From the NCBI GenBank assembly GCA_949316235.1, contig OX438747.1:6004924-6068923 (forward strand): a DNA stretch of 64,000 nt, in the 5' to 3' direction. A model generated the notes under the pieces. It saw only the letters and a list, made by a program, of their open reading frames with translations, had not been told where the DNA came from and did no database searches. Source of the DNA: Oegoconia quadripuncta (taxonomy: Eukaryota; Arthropoda; Insecta; Lepidoptera; Autostichidae). The position numbers and the translations under genes are program-made. Below, piece after piece: positions 33,069 to 43,082 of this stretch. How positions within the stretch are numbered: the first letter of the stretch is position 1; each line of letters begins with the position of its first letter.

Positions 33069-33640
33069 ACCACCTGTTTGGTGTAGTGGTTAAAAATTCT
33101 GACTGCTATACCAAAAGGTCGCGAGTTCGAATCCCGCTAGGGGCATATGTTTGTATGATGAATACAGACATGTGTTCCCGAGTTATGGATGGGTTAAAAA
33201 CAGTGCACAACATTACAACTCCACTCCAAGAACCAGGTCTTATGTTTTGTGATTTCCTTCTCGCTTGTATCTTTCCTTAAGTATTTCTTCCTCAATCACC
33301 ATATCTCTGCTCTAATACACTATGTCCATAGCTGGGGGGCCTGGTGACCTGTAATTCTGGTTCTTCCTTTTCAGGCACCAGTCTTCCCACAAATGAGTTC
33401 TATGTATTACCTAGTCCTAAAATCACTTTGTAAAGCGTCATTTGTGGTGAGAAAATAAACAATTTTTATTATTATTATTATTATTATTATGGATGTTTTT
33501 CATTTATTTATGTATTAATTTACAAAAAAATCAACCATGTGGTATCCATAATACAAGCCTAGTTGCATAGTGTGGAACTAGATGGCGCCGTGTGTATGTG
33601 CAAAGATATTTATATTTTATTTATATTTATGTGTATTCTG
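33069..33640 (+). mobile_element. SINE-A split by a G retroposon
   Basis: The head and B-box ('gcgagttcgaatcccgctag') run to 'cgagttatggatg' at 33191. After the insertion the SINE resumes at 'atggatgtttttcattta' and ends with 'gtggaactagatggcgccgt'. Removing 33192-33495 restores the family order seen at 30066. Confidence 0.9.
33183..33495 (+). mobile_element. Family G retroposon with 9-bp target-site duplication
   Basis: The insert is 33192-33486. It ends in an ATT microsatellite tail. The bases 'ttatggatg' flank it on both sides (33183-33191 and 33487-33495). The body holds 'ctggggggcctggtgacctg' and 'caccagtcttcccacaaatg'. A 3' tail plus a target duplication fits target-primed retroposition. 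No tRNA-like head is evident, so it may be a LINE 3' end or a SINE of another origin. Confidence 0.85.
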
Positions 33641-34032
33641 TTTGATATATGTTCACCCATAGTTTCGCCAATAATTAACCGATTTTGATGATTACCTATT
33701 TCTTCGTTTGTATGGTTTTACCATAAGAGTGGTCCCATTGATGATGTAAAATAAATGTGGAATCTAAATGTGGCCGAGTTGCAGTCGGAAATGGGCAAAA
33801 GGACGAACTGAAATCAATGTTAACTGCAATCCTCAAATCTATTACATTCATATATAGGCTGCGAACACACACGTTCATAGTATATAGGTGAAGGTTCAAC
33901 ATTCACATGCGATAAGAGGGCTCTATTCTAAGCTTGCTCATTACCATTTCGCGGCTATTATATAACACTGCGTCAAGTTTTTAGGGTTCAGTTTCTGAAG
34001 TTAAAGACGGAACCTTTTTAGAACTTTCACAT
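33641..34032. other. Unassigned; family P-like piece
   Basis: 'ttaaccgattttgatgatta' and 'gtatggttttaccataagag' at 33660-33735 resemble the sub-terminal part of family P. No gene is seen. Confidence 0.4.
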
Positions 34033-34197
34033 TAAGGCCCGTATTACAGAATGTTACTCAAACAGAGATCTACGCTTGAGGACCGTTAAAAAGGGACAGT
34101 TTTATGTAACTTGTATAGCGGCATCTCTTTCTAATTATGCTCAAGCGCAGATCTACGCTTGAGCAACATTTGGAAATGCGGGCCTTAGACTTCCAAA
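34033..34197. mobile_element. MITE family N copy, 165 bp
   Basis: The left end 'taaggcccgtattacaga' mirrors the right end 'taaggcccgcatttcca' (read inward on the complementary strand). The word 'agatctacgcttgag' occurs twice inside, at 34067 and 34149. It is non-coding and probably a DNA-transposon MITE; the superfamily is not fixed. Confidence 0.75.
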
Positions 34198-34227
34198 ATT
34201 GGTTATTTATCAAATATATATAAATAA

Positions 34228-34686
34228 ATATGTCGGACACTTACACCATCAATTCTCACATTAAGCGAAGATTGTGCTATGTATACTACAGGGTGAAATC
34301 GAAGTCATTCGACAAAGGTTGAGTGATGATTCTACCCATCAATATGAACAACTTTTACTATGGGACCAACTTCGAATTCGCGAAAAAAAAATCAGCTGTT
34401 CCATACATTTTTGTCGAGTAGGTATGAACGTTTTCTATGGAACAGCTGATTTTTTTTTCGCGAATTCGAAGTTGGTCCCATAGTAAAAGTTGTTCATATT
34501 GATGGGTAGAATCATCGCTCAACCTTTGTCGAATGACTTCGATTTCACCCTGTAGATAATGGATAAACATACATAAATATTTATATAAACATCCATGACT
34601 CGGGAATAAATGTTCGTATTCATCACACAAACATTTACTCCTCGCGGGATTCGTTTCGCTGGCAGGGTTACCATCCACTAGGTATA
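34228..34686 (-). mobile_element. SINE-B split by a fold-back MITE
   Basis: The 3' half 'tgtcggacacttacaccatc' runs to 'gtgctatgtatacta' (34288). The rest resumes at 'gataatggataaacatacat'. The joined order equals 'gatactagataacgg' in the clean copy at 21141. The head is degraded after 'ctcgcgggattcg'. Confidence 0.9.
34289..34552. mobile_element. Near-perfect fold-back MITE with TA target site
   Basis: Arms 34289-34405 and 34436-34552 (117 bp each) are reverse complements with one mismatch that I can see. The loop is 30 bp. The ends are 'cagggtgaaatcgaagtc', flanked by TA on both sides. The termini resemble family M, but the arms are different. Open frames on both strands here (34274-34483, 34358-34738) are produced by the symmetry. 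Confidence 0.9.
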
Positions 34687-34848
34687 ACAACACTATAATA
34701 CATAAATGATATCTCCGAAATTTGTAAACCGATTTCAATAATATTAGAGGGTATACCCCTCGGATTATTCCGTATGGATTAGGTGAAGATCTGGTGATGA
34801 TCTACGAAGATAGAGAATGGAACTTTACTGAAGTCGGTTGTTTTACCA
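34553..34848. other. SINE-B remainder and family P-like piece
   Basis: After the SINE-B remainder, 34690-34845 holds 'gtaaaccgatttcaataata' and 'gatctacgaagatagagaat', similar to sequence following family P termini. Confidence 0.4.
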
Positions 34849-36274
34849 ATTTTTGTTTACCAATTAATATCAAGGAGGTACATGTCAATTGCATTTTCTA
34901 GCTCAAAATTTAGAGTTTCCAGAAGGCATACGTATTCGAATATATTCTCATACTAATTGATTGGTGAAAAAACCCTCTAGGGTATTTTCTTCTTCTCTTT
35001 GTATCTTATTTATTTTATTTTCTTGGGAAAACCAACAGCTGTTTTACAAATTATCACTTAAACTAAAAAACTGAAAGCCAATTAGAGTTTTCCACTGACA
35101 GAACCTTCTTAAACTTAGTTAACTTAAAGGTAGATGTGTTACCACCGCGACAAAGCATAGAATATATAATAACCACCCAAAGTGAAGACGCGAGAAACGA
35201 TCTGTGTTACACGTATTTGTTTCATGACTTTGTTGCATGTGTGTTCAGTCTTAGACCGGACTTATCCTCAGTAATGCGTGGTCAGATTTCAGTGTAATTT
35301 TTTTTATATATTAAACACTAAACGAGGGAACAGATTCTTAACCATGTTTGATGAAAACAATTAAGCCGTTTCGAAGATATTTACACCGTTTTTTGGTGTA
35401 TTTCGATGTTATCTATTATAGTGTTTTCAGCGTTTTTTATTTTTTATTTAATTTAAGATAAAGCGATGGCGCGATGAGCTGATTAAAAAATTAAAATTAA
35501 AAATTGTTTATTTCTTTCGCTACAAATGATGCTTTACAACGTGACTTTAGGGTTAAGTTATACATAGATCACATTTGTGGGAAGACTGGTGCCTGAACAG
35601 GAATAACTAGAATTACAGGTCACCAAGCCCCCCAGCTATGGACATAGTGTATTAGAGCAGATAGGTGTTAAATATGGAGATTGAGGACGAAACGAGAAGG
35701 AAATCACGAAACAAAATACCTGGTTTTTAGAGTGAAAGAAAGAAAGAAAGAAAGAAAAAATTCTTTATTGTACACAGCTTAAAAATATACACAGTGATAT
35801 TATTTTAACCGGTGTACAAAGGCGGTCTTATCGCTTATAGCGATCTCTTCCAGACAACCATGGCAAAGAAACTTAATATAATACACTACTACTGCGTAGC
35901 GTAAAGTAAACTACAAAAGTAAAACATATCTAAATCCTTATACTATAATATATATAAATGATAAATATACCTAAGTGAAGTTGTAGTGTTGCGCATTCTT
36001 TGCGCATTTTTGTTTACCAATTAATATCAAGGAGGTACATGTCAATTGCATTTTCTAGCTCAAAATTTAGAGTTTCCAGAAGGCATACGTATTCGAATAT
36101 ATTCTCATACTAATTGATTGGTGAAAAAACCCTCTAGGGTATTTTCCTCTTCTCTTTGTATCTTATTTATTTTATTTTCTTGGGAAAACCAACAGCTGTT
36201 TTACAAATTATCCCTTAAACTAAAAAACTGAAATCCAATTAGAGTTTTCCACTGACAGAACCTTCTTAAACTTA
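34849..36274. repeat. 269-bp direct repeats around an 888-bp G + E composite
   Basis: Positions 34849-35117 and 36006-36274 are direct repeats with about three differences, 1,157 bp apart. Both run from 'tttttgtttaccaattaa' to 'aaccttcttaaactta'. Between them lies the E + G composite in inverse order to 30689-31294, with LINE-J inserted in it. The direct repeats lack TG..CA ends, primer-binding site or polypurine tract, so they do not look like LTRs. A segmental tandem duplication is likelier. Confidence 0.85.
35742..35985 (-). mobile_element. LINE-J 3' end nested in family G
   Basis: Family G reads 'cctggtttttagagtgaa', then breaks into GAAA repeats and 'attctttattgtacacagct'. After 'aagtgaa' it continues 'gttgtagtgttgcgcattct'. 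The short word 'agtgaa' flanks both sides, consistent with a target-site duplication. The insert carries 'gtgtacaaaggcggtcttat' and 'gcgatctcttccagacaacc', the LINE-J signature. Its tail is the GAAA/TTTC microsatellite on the left, so it lies on the minus strand. Confidence 0.85.
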
Positions 36275-37101
36275 ATATAAAGAATTAAAAATTTCAATCA
36301 GAGAACGGTTGGAAAAAATAATCTAATTATAAACAATCTATAAATAGGATATCCTTGCATCGCCAATACAAAAAACAACCGGGTCACAGCAGTATTAGGT
36401 TACTTTTTGGCCAAAAAAAAACGTCTACTTAATGTGTTCCTTACAAAACGCTTCAATACGAGTACATCGCCAAGTAACTAACTAAACAGTAGAGTTTGTC
36501 GTGTGAATTAAGTAGGTGATATTAGGCTCCGAACCCTCAATACCTAATCCTACTTACACTTGACTGTCTTATTTACCTTTGAACGTTGTCCAGTTCAATT
36601 AAAAATGAATCTATAACTACATGTATAGATTTACGTTCGCCAAATTGATGAACGCAACCTTGTGCGTATTTATTTTAATATTTGCCATATAACATTTTTA
36701 TAGTCTATAGTTTAAATTGGTAGCTAATGCCTTTAGGGGTCAATTGACAATGGGCCCACACAGATTGTGATTGCGATATAGCTATTACATTTGCTAAAAC
36801 GATGCCGTGTTTACCTCTTGTTCAACAGAAAGGCATATTGGCACTCGTAACGTAGTAAAACCAATTGGTTTACCTTACCAAGTTAAACAAGTTCAATGTG
36901 AACTTGTGTGTTTAGGCATTGAATAGGTTAGCTTTATAGCTTTTGCGGTTATTTTCATTTGTTCAATGGACGACGAACGATTCGCTGCCGATGGCAGATA
37001 TCATTGTTTTCTATGTTATCGAAATTCTGGCGGCGTTTATAATTATTTGAATGTATGTATGTATAACTACGAGCATATTCTGTTAGAATTATATATATGT
37101 C
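36275..37101. other. Unassigned
   Basis: No exon is recognised. The 120-codon frame at 36966-37328 runs into LINE-K coding sequence. Only its C-terminal half is protein-like, and that half belongs to the LINE. Confidence 0.4.
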
Positions 37102-37870
37102 TTAAAATCTTTCAGTCAAGTCAACTCAGTAATTCATTCAAAGGGCTATGTATACGCTTTTTCAATAAGGTTCCTGTTGATACACAAAATCTTCCGTTCA
37201 ATAACTTTAAATATACTATAAAACAGAAACTTATTAAGAAATATATTATAAAATATCAGATTATTTCGATGATAAACATTCATGGACATAACCAGCCCGT
37301 TCGCATAACCAGGCTATTTCACAATTAATAATGAAATATTATAATATAAAATAGTAATTAATAATTTTGTAATATAAAACATTTTTTTTTATAGAGTAAC
37401 CTCTCGAGTTTCTTGCTTGTTCTTCTCAGGGGAAAATTAAAATCTTTCAGTCAAGTCAACTCAGTAATTCATTCAAAGGGCTATGTATACGCTTTTTCAA
37501 TAAGGTTCCTGTTGATACACAAAATCTTCCGTTCAATAACTTTAAATATACTATAAAACAGAAACTTATTAAGAAATATATTATAAAATATCAGATTATT
37601 TCGATGATAAACATTCATGGACATAACCAGCCCGTTCGCATAACCAGGCTATTTCACAATTAATAATGAAATATTATAATATAAAATAGTAATTAATAAT
37701 TTTGTAATATAAAACATTTTTTTTTATAGAGTAACCTCTCGAGTTTCTTGCTTGTTCTTCTCAGGGGAAAATTGCCTTTTGAACAAGCAGTAGCTTTAAA
37801 AATGTAAAATCTGACTATTTTAAGTGTACCCTGTGTACAAAATAAAGCATTTTTGATTTTGATTTCAGAA
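37102..37870 (+). mobile_element. LINE-K 3' end with a 335-bp tandem duplication
   Basis: The frame encodes FNKVPVDTQNLPFNNFKYTI and then KQKLIKKYIIKY before decay. This is the C-terminus of a Jockey/CR1-like LINE ORF2. Positions 37102-37436 repeat as 37437-37771 with no difference that I can see. The copy then continues through 'gaacaagcagtagcttt', 'tgtacaaaataaagcatt' and a TTGATTTTGATT tail. The duplication includes both coding and 3' UTR parts. Confidence 0.85.
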
Positions 37871-38254
37871 CTATCTAATTTCCTTTCCACTTGCAACAAA
37901 TGGTCATGGTACCCTTTCTGTGTATACACCAGTCGTACTTATCTGTGAAGGCTATTTGGTCTATGATCTATCTATATCTACTTTATGATAAGGTTTTATA
38001 CAGTAGTGTAAGTTTCCCAAATAAAAAAATTTAAATTGACAACTAAAGTTATCTTCTCGTACAACATATTAACGACTTAATAAAATATTAATTAATGTTT
38101 TGTCGGTAATATTCAAAGCAACCTAACACAAATTAACTGGGTTGGTTAGCACTCAGCACAGTTTCAATAATGTAGGAAATATCCGCCATACATAACGATC
38201 CGCCTAGGCATTTCATGAAATAGGTAATTCAACGATCGCCTGCGGCATAATATA
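37871..38254. other. Unassigned
   Basis: I see nothing supportable here. Confidence 0.35.
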
Positions 38255-38463
38255 TATCGGAAATTGACACTAATTATCTAGTCCCAAACTAACAAAGCCA
38301 TGGGTATTAGATAGCGGAAAAAGGCATCACATAAAATATTTACATAAAAATTCGCGACTCGGGAATAAACGTTCGTATTCATCACGCACACATTTACCCC
38401 GGGATTTGAACTTGCAACCATTTCAAATGCAGGATCACTACCCATTACATCATTCGGTCGTTA
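38255..38463 (-). mobile_element. SINE-B, diverged copy
   Basis: 'cggaaattgacactaattat', 'actcgggaataaacgttcgt' and a degraded head with 'gggatttgaacttgcaacca'. It is older than the 21141 copy. Confidence 0.75.
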
Positions 38464-38637
38464 TTAACCTCAGTGCAGCAACACGTTCACCCAATCTCTA
38501 TTTCATTCAATATAAACATTTCAAACTTCAAAACTTTAAGCATTTATTTCTACGTAACGACACATGATATCATTTGTTGAATGTCAATTTAAATCTATTG
38601 GAAATAATAATAGGGCTTATGCATCTATCTGTGAGAC

Positions 38638-38670
38638 AGTATGTCCAAGCTTAGTAAGCTTGGACATACT
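38638..38670. repeat. Short perfect hairpin
   Basis: Fifteen-base arms 'agtatgtccaagctt' and its complement are separated by 'agt'. No element was identified around it. Confidence 0.85.
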
Positions 38671-39315
38671 TAGTCCTTGGTAGTCCGCTTAGAAAAGGGA
38701 AATTATCTGTGGGAAAAGAAGCGGTGCAAGAAACTCACCGGATTGTTCCATGTCGACGAATTACTCTAATTATATGTTCGTTGCAAAAAGCATGTCCGTG
38801 GCCATTAGAAGGATATTTTCTACATTTGGAGGCTTTTAGATGGAAGGTTCTAGTGCGTTTCATTAATTCTATTTATAAGTGCAACCTGTCGAGTAAAGGC
38901 GAGCGCATATGAATGATGTAACGAGCGACGGTCCGGACGGACGGTCGGACCACCACGTACATGTGCACTTGACCCACTTCCGAACCGGTCGCAGACCTGT
39001 CCGGCGGATCTCTTCCTATCCTGACTTCTGCCCGACAAGTTTATCATTAACCTTTTTAGCTGCCATTTTATAGACGCCTTGTGTATTTGCTGTCTTTTTG
39101 TGAAAGTAATAGAGGCGCTACAAATTGTGACACTTTCACCGTACTATTAAAACGAGACAACAAAAGTTTGCAGAACTTAGAGGCTACTATATCTAGTCAC
39201 AAGCACTCTTGGCGCAATCGCATTCGCTATTCGGTTTCGATTAGCGAGGTTAAGCAGAAGCTACATTTTTAACCTCCATCGAAAAAAGACGGGTGGTTTG
39301 TTTGTTTGTAAAAGC
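38671..39315. other. Unassigned; GC-rich island
   Basis: Positions 38900-39040 are notably GC-rich. The minus frame at 38850-39047 shows no domain and no clear splice sites. It could be an old repeat or an isolated exon that I cannot identify. Confidence 0.3.
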
Positions 39316-39420
39316 TTCATTGCACAAAAAGGCAATACATTAATTTTACATTGATAGAGAAATTGAATACAACGGCGGACTTATCCCATAGAGGGATTTC
39401 TTCCAGTCACCATAGGGTTA
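39316..39420 (-). mobile_element. LINE-J relative, 3' end
   Basis: 'cattgcacaaaaaggcaata' and 'cggcggacttatcccatag' closely match 45058-45190. On the minus strand the end resembles the LINE-J coding tail. Confidence 0.65.
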
Positions 39421-39424
39421 GTTA

Positions 39425-39640
39425 GTGTTGTGTGTTTCACTGCGCTGTGTGTAAGTGTGTGTGTGTTTCCAGGCTTTGTCTGGATGTATCTCAGTAACGC
39501 GTGGGCCGATCTGAGTGCGGTTTTTATATTCAAGTCTAAACACCTCGTTTAATAATAATAATAACTTTTAAAAAATTCTTCCAAATTGACGAAATAGGAC
39601 AAACTGAACTATAGTTAAAACTTTAATAATATTTTTTTAA
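39425..39640 (+). repeat. Repeat E fragment with TG run
   Basis: A short GTGTGT run is followed by 'ccaggctttgtctggatgta', 'tctcagtaacgcgtgggccg' and 'ctgagtgcggttttta', as in the E copies at 7640 and 35250. Confidence 0.6.
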
Positions 39641-39754
39641 AAATTTAAAAAATAAATAAGACCCTTCCATTTATTTGGTCAATGCCCGTAAATGGTATGA
39701 TAATACCAGCTCATCCTAAGAAAAAGAAACACTGAAAATAATAATAATAATTGG

Positions 39755-39985
39755 TTGGTGGCAGGGCATTTTATATGTCCGCCTGGCTAGCTACCACCAT
39801 TTTATCTAAATCTGCCGCCAAGCAACAATGTTAATAGTATTGTTGTGTTCCGGTTGTCAGAGATAAGATAGCCAGCCCCCAAATATGTTGGGGTTTCCGG
39901 GTCAGCACGCTTCCACCTTCGACCTCATCTTCACTTAACATCAGGTATGATTGAGGTCAAGTACTAACCCGATGTGAATAAATGA
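39755..39985 (+). mobile_element. SINE-C copy
   Basis: 'ggttggtggcagggcatttt', 'gtccgcctggctagctacca', 'ttccggttgtcagagataag' and the 'gattgaggtcaag' tail. It has no head and is close to the 3909 copy. Confidence 0.88.
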
Positions 39986-41040
39986 TATATTTATTGCCTT
40001 AGTTACTATTTAACTGAAAGCTATAAGGATAAGGATAGTAAGGATTTTGAATGTTAGAAATAGACTCTTGATGAAAATCGGTTAAGCTGTTTCAAAGATA
40101 ATTAGCTAAGACGTCTTTGGAGGGTATTAAAATGTTTTAAACTCGGGGATACATTTTTAGCCATGTTTAATGTTTGAGCTTTTAACATAGTTGGTTTGGT
40201 TTATATGGACGAAATAATCACTTGTTTTCTAAATTTTCAATATATTGTGGTTCCGTGCTTCGTAATATTGCGTTAAATAGTCGGTCACGCTTTTCAATTG
40301 CATTAATCTTTAAGCCAAGTGGGTGGCGTACAGGGGTGACATAAAATCCTGAACTATCAGGTGGCCACTCTGACATCAATCCACCAATTAGCACTGGGCC
40401 CTCGTGGCGTATTACAGCCCGTACCCTCTCTCATGTAGAGTTAGGCTGTGCTCTACCAGCTGTTAATGATGAATTCTAATCACAGACCGTGGAAAGTTAT
40501 TAAAGTAAATATTACCATCTGAGATGGTTAACTGCAAAATTCATGCTTGTAAGAACAAGACACCAGACACAGACCGAGTATAGCTATTTGCCAATATCCC
40601 GTTATACCTACTTATAAATTATTCTGTAATGCTAGCTGTCCAAACAGCTGAGATCAGTGTCAATTCGGTCACGTTCCACCTATGGCCCATAAACGATCAC
40701 TGACGTTCGTGTCCAAATCGATTCCATCTATCATCCATCGCCATCACTCGAGATCTATTGTTCTGACAAACGATCGGCGCGAATAATACACAAGGCTATA
40801 ATTGTATGAATCGATACCGATTATATACTCTATTAATCGATTCTAAGGTGCCCGTACCATTTTAAAATATGATGTTTATTAAATAAAGCTGCACTTACAT
40901 TGGTAAACCTATACTGACGGCCATTTTTTATGTTTGACATTAGTTTATAGTCCCGCAGTGAATTACTGGGAATTATTGTGAACGTAACGTTAATATTTAT
41001 TTTAAAAAGGTTTAGGACCACGAATTCCGTCGTCGTAAGC
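39986..41040. other. Unassigned; repeat E-like piece
   Basis: Positions 40070-40230 resemble the distal part of repeat E ('atgaaaatcggttaagctgt'). No gene is seen. Confidence 0.4.
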
Positions 41041-41335
41041 GTCGGTGGTTCAGCGGTTAAGACGCGGTCTCCTAATTTGGGAGGTCCGGGTTAGATTCAA
41101 CACCAATGAGATTTAAATTTAATTTATTACTTGTGCATTTATCCGACTGCTCTTGAACGGGGAAGGAAAACATCGTGAGGAAACCTGCATACCTGAGAAA
41201 TAAAAATTCAAAGGCCTGTGAAGTCCCCAAACCGCATTGGGCCAGCGTGCTGGACTATGGCCCATACTCTCTCATTATACTAGGGAAGGCCTATATCCCT
41301 GCTGTGGGATGTTTATGGGCTGAGATGATGATTGT
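41041..41335 (+). mobile_element. SINE-S, full length with tRNA-like head
   Basis: The head has an A-box-like 'tggttcagcggttaagacg' and B-box-like 'ggtccgggttagattcaa'. The body has 'gaggaaacctgcatacctga' and 'attgggccagcgtgctggac'. The 3' part 'ctgtgggatgtttatgggct' ends in a GATGATGATT tail. The 64-codon frame at 41175-41369 is this SINE. Confidence 0.92.
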
Positions 41336-41433
41336 AAATAAAATTGCAAATGCCCACTATGATCGCTGAAAGTCCCATTAAAATTCAATAAGCCAATTCT
41401 ATGTCTAGTTTGGATTGAAAACAGAAAACAGTT
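41336..41433. other. Unassigned spacer
   Basis: Short left flank of the fold-back element; no matching duplication was found with the right flank. Confidence 0.4.
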
Positions 41434-42128
41434 ATCCCATCAAAAACAATACTTGTCAAAAAAACCAAGTCTCGCAACTCAGTTGTTCTGCGGTAAAAAG
41501 TTGTGAGATCCATGTAATACCAAGTCGGTTGTTAATTTATTCAGTCTCTACTTAAGCGACTTTCTGTCTTAATACGTCCAGTCTCTAAGACCACGATCGT
41601 GGTCCATAACAATTGACAATCAATTGTGTCTGGAATCTCCGTACTCGAAGCATTAAGTTGTTACGTAATAATTAACAGTATCTTATAGTGACGCATATCA
41701 ATATTAAAATTCTTTAATGTTTTATATAAATATATTGAGACTTGGCCATCGCCTGAAAAGACGTGTAAATTCAATCGCCTGAAAACACATGTAAATTCAA
41801 TTATTTAGTGCGATGGCCAAGTCTCGATATATTTATATAAAACATTAAAGAATTTTAATATTGATATGCGTCACTATAAGATGCTGTTAATTATTACGTA
41901 ACAACTTAATGCTTCGAGTACGGAGATTCCAGACACAATTGAATTTCAATTGTTATGGACCACGATCGTGGTCTTAGAGACTGGACGTATTAAGACAGAA
42001 AGTCGCTTAAGTGGAGACTGAATAAATTAACAACCGACTTGGTATTACATGGATCTCACAACGTTTTACCGCAGAACAACTGAGTTGCGAGACTTGGTTT
42101 TTTTGACAAGTATTGTTTTTGATGGGAT
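41434..42128. mobile_element. 695-bp fold-back element with 319-bp arms
   Basis: Arms 41434-41752 and 41810-42128 are reverse complements with about six mismatches by eye (about 98% identity). The 57-bp centre holds two imperfect copies of a 26-bp unit, 'cgcctgaaaagacgtgtaaa' and 'cgcctgaaaacacatgtaaa'. Each arm contains the palindrome 'ccacgatcgtgg'. The outer ends begin 'atcccatcaaaaacaatac'. I find no target-site duplication, and the open frames are short. The superfamily is unknown. Alternatives are a recent inverted duplication or an assembly artefact. Confidence 0.88.
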
Positions 42129-42842
42129 CTCATGTCTTTTTGTATTTTGTAGACAGTTCTACTTTTTTTCTTTTCGGTACCTTCTACTTATTGTATATAT
42201 GTATATCTACCAGCAACGAATTTTCTTAAGGCCCTCTCTCTGACTTATGAACTTTTCTTATTTTTGTAGGTAGCCTTCCGTTTTCTCTTTTCCGGTACTA
42301 CTTCTTGAGCTTCAGCTACAGTTTTTCTAAGAGCCCACTCCCTGTCTCTATGGGTTTTTCTGGGAGGCTTTGATGTTACAATTTTTGCCGTAAAATAATA
42401 AAACATCGTTACGAATAAAGCCAATATTGAAAAATTTAATTAACTGAAGACTTGGCTGTATGGGCTTAATTTTCTTTGCTGTCTTTTCTAGATTTTTTAG
42501 TTTTTCCTTGATTCATACACCAAACACTACTTATATTCCAAATTTGAAGCTTCTAGGTCTGCTAGAAGTGCCTTAGAATTTTGATGATCGGTGAGTCAGT
42601 GAGTGACAAAATTAAGAAATTTGACCCGTTATAATTCTTAAAAATACTGGTTCAAATTGAATGAAATTTTAAATATACGTGTCTTTACAATGCCTGCATA
42701 GTTACTGAAAATTTCAGTCTTCTATTTTTATCCACAACGAAGTTACAGGGGGTCGAAAATGGTCTGAATTGCTTCGAGAAAAGGATGGTACGGCCGTGAC
42801 GCTTTTTTGCTCGACTTGGTGGGGGCACGGCCGTGCCCCCAG
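42129..42842 (+). mobile_element. Unclassified repeat Q ending in a perfect 20-bp GC palindrome
   Basis: The sequence abuts the fold-back element. It contains 'gatcggtgagtcagtgagtg', 'ttcaaattgaatgaaatttt' and 'acaacgaagttacagggggt'. It ends with 'gggggcacggccgtgccccc' (42821-42840), a perfect self-complement. I recall similar blocks as repeats in moths but cannot name the family. A truncated second palindrome arm, 'acggccgtgac', lies at 42790-42800. A terminal hairpin is compatible with a Helitron-like end, but no CTRR terminus was confirmed. Confidence 0.45.
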
Positions 42843-42984
42843 ATTCAGCACATGAGTATACCATAATAATATGGTATTACAGACACTTAAATTTTATTTT
42901 TACATATTTTTAATAGGCACCTCCTTTGTTTTAATTGTGACTGTAAATACTGTGCGCGACGCACTTTTTGTATCTTTTTACTCT

Positions 42985-43082
42985 TTTTTTACAATTCGGC
43001 ACCCTTCGGTCATTTCCCCGTTCATCCATTTCCCAGTTTGACATTTTCCCCGTTCGTCCATTTTCTCAATCGTCCATGTGGC
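42985..43082. repeat. Short tandem repeat, CCATTT(T/C)CCCCGTTCGT-like unit
   Basis: 'catttccccgttcatccatt', 'cccagtttgacattttcccc' and 'gttcgtccattttctcaatc' form four to five imperfect units of about 13-16 bp. The plus frame at 42968-43153 is produced by this repeat. Confidence 0.6.

Noticed and set aside
34358..34738. 126-codon minus frame and its plus-strand mirror at 34274-34483
   Set aside because: Both are produced by the perfect fold-back MITE, which gives the same residues on both strands.
34849..36274. LTR retrotransposon with 269-bp LTRs
   Set aside because: No TG..CA ends, primer-binding site, polypurine tract or gag/pol sequence; the interior is a known repeat composite.
36966..37328. 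120-codon plus open frame as a host gene
   Set aside because: Its C-terminal half is LINE-K ORF2 sequence, repeated in the 335-bp duplication; the first half has no protein-like character.
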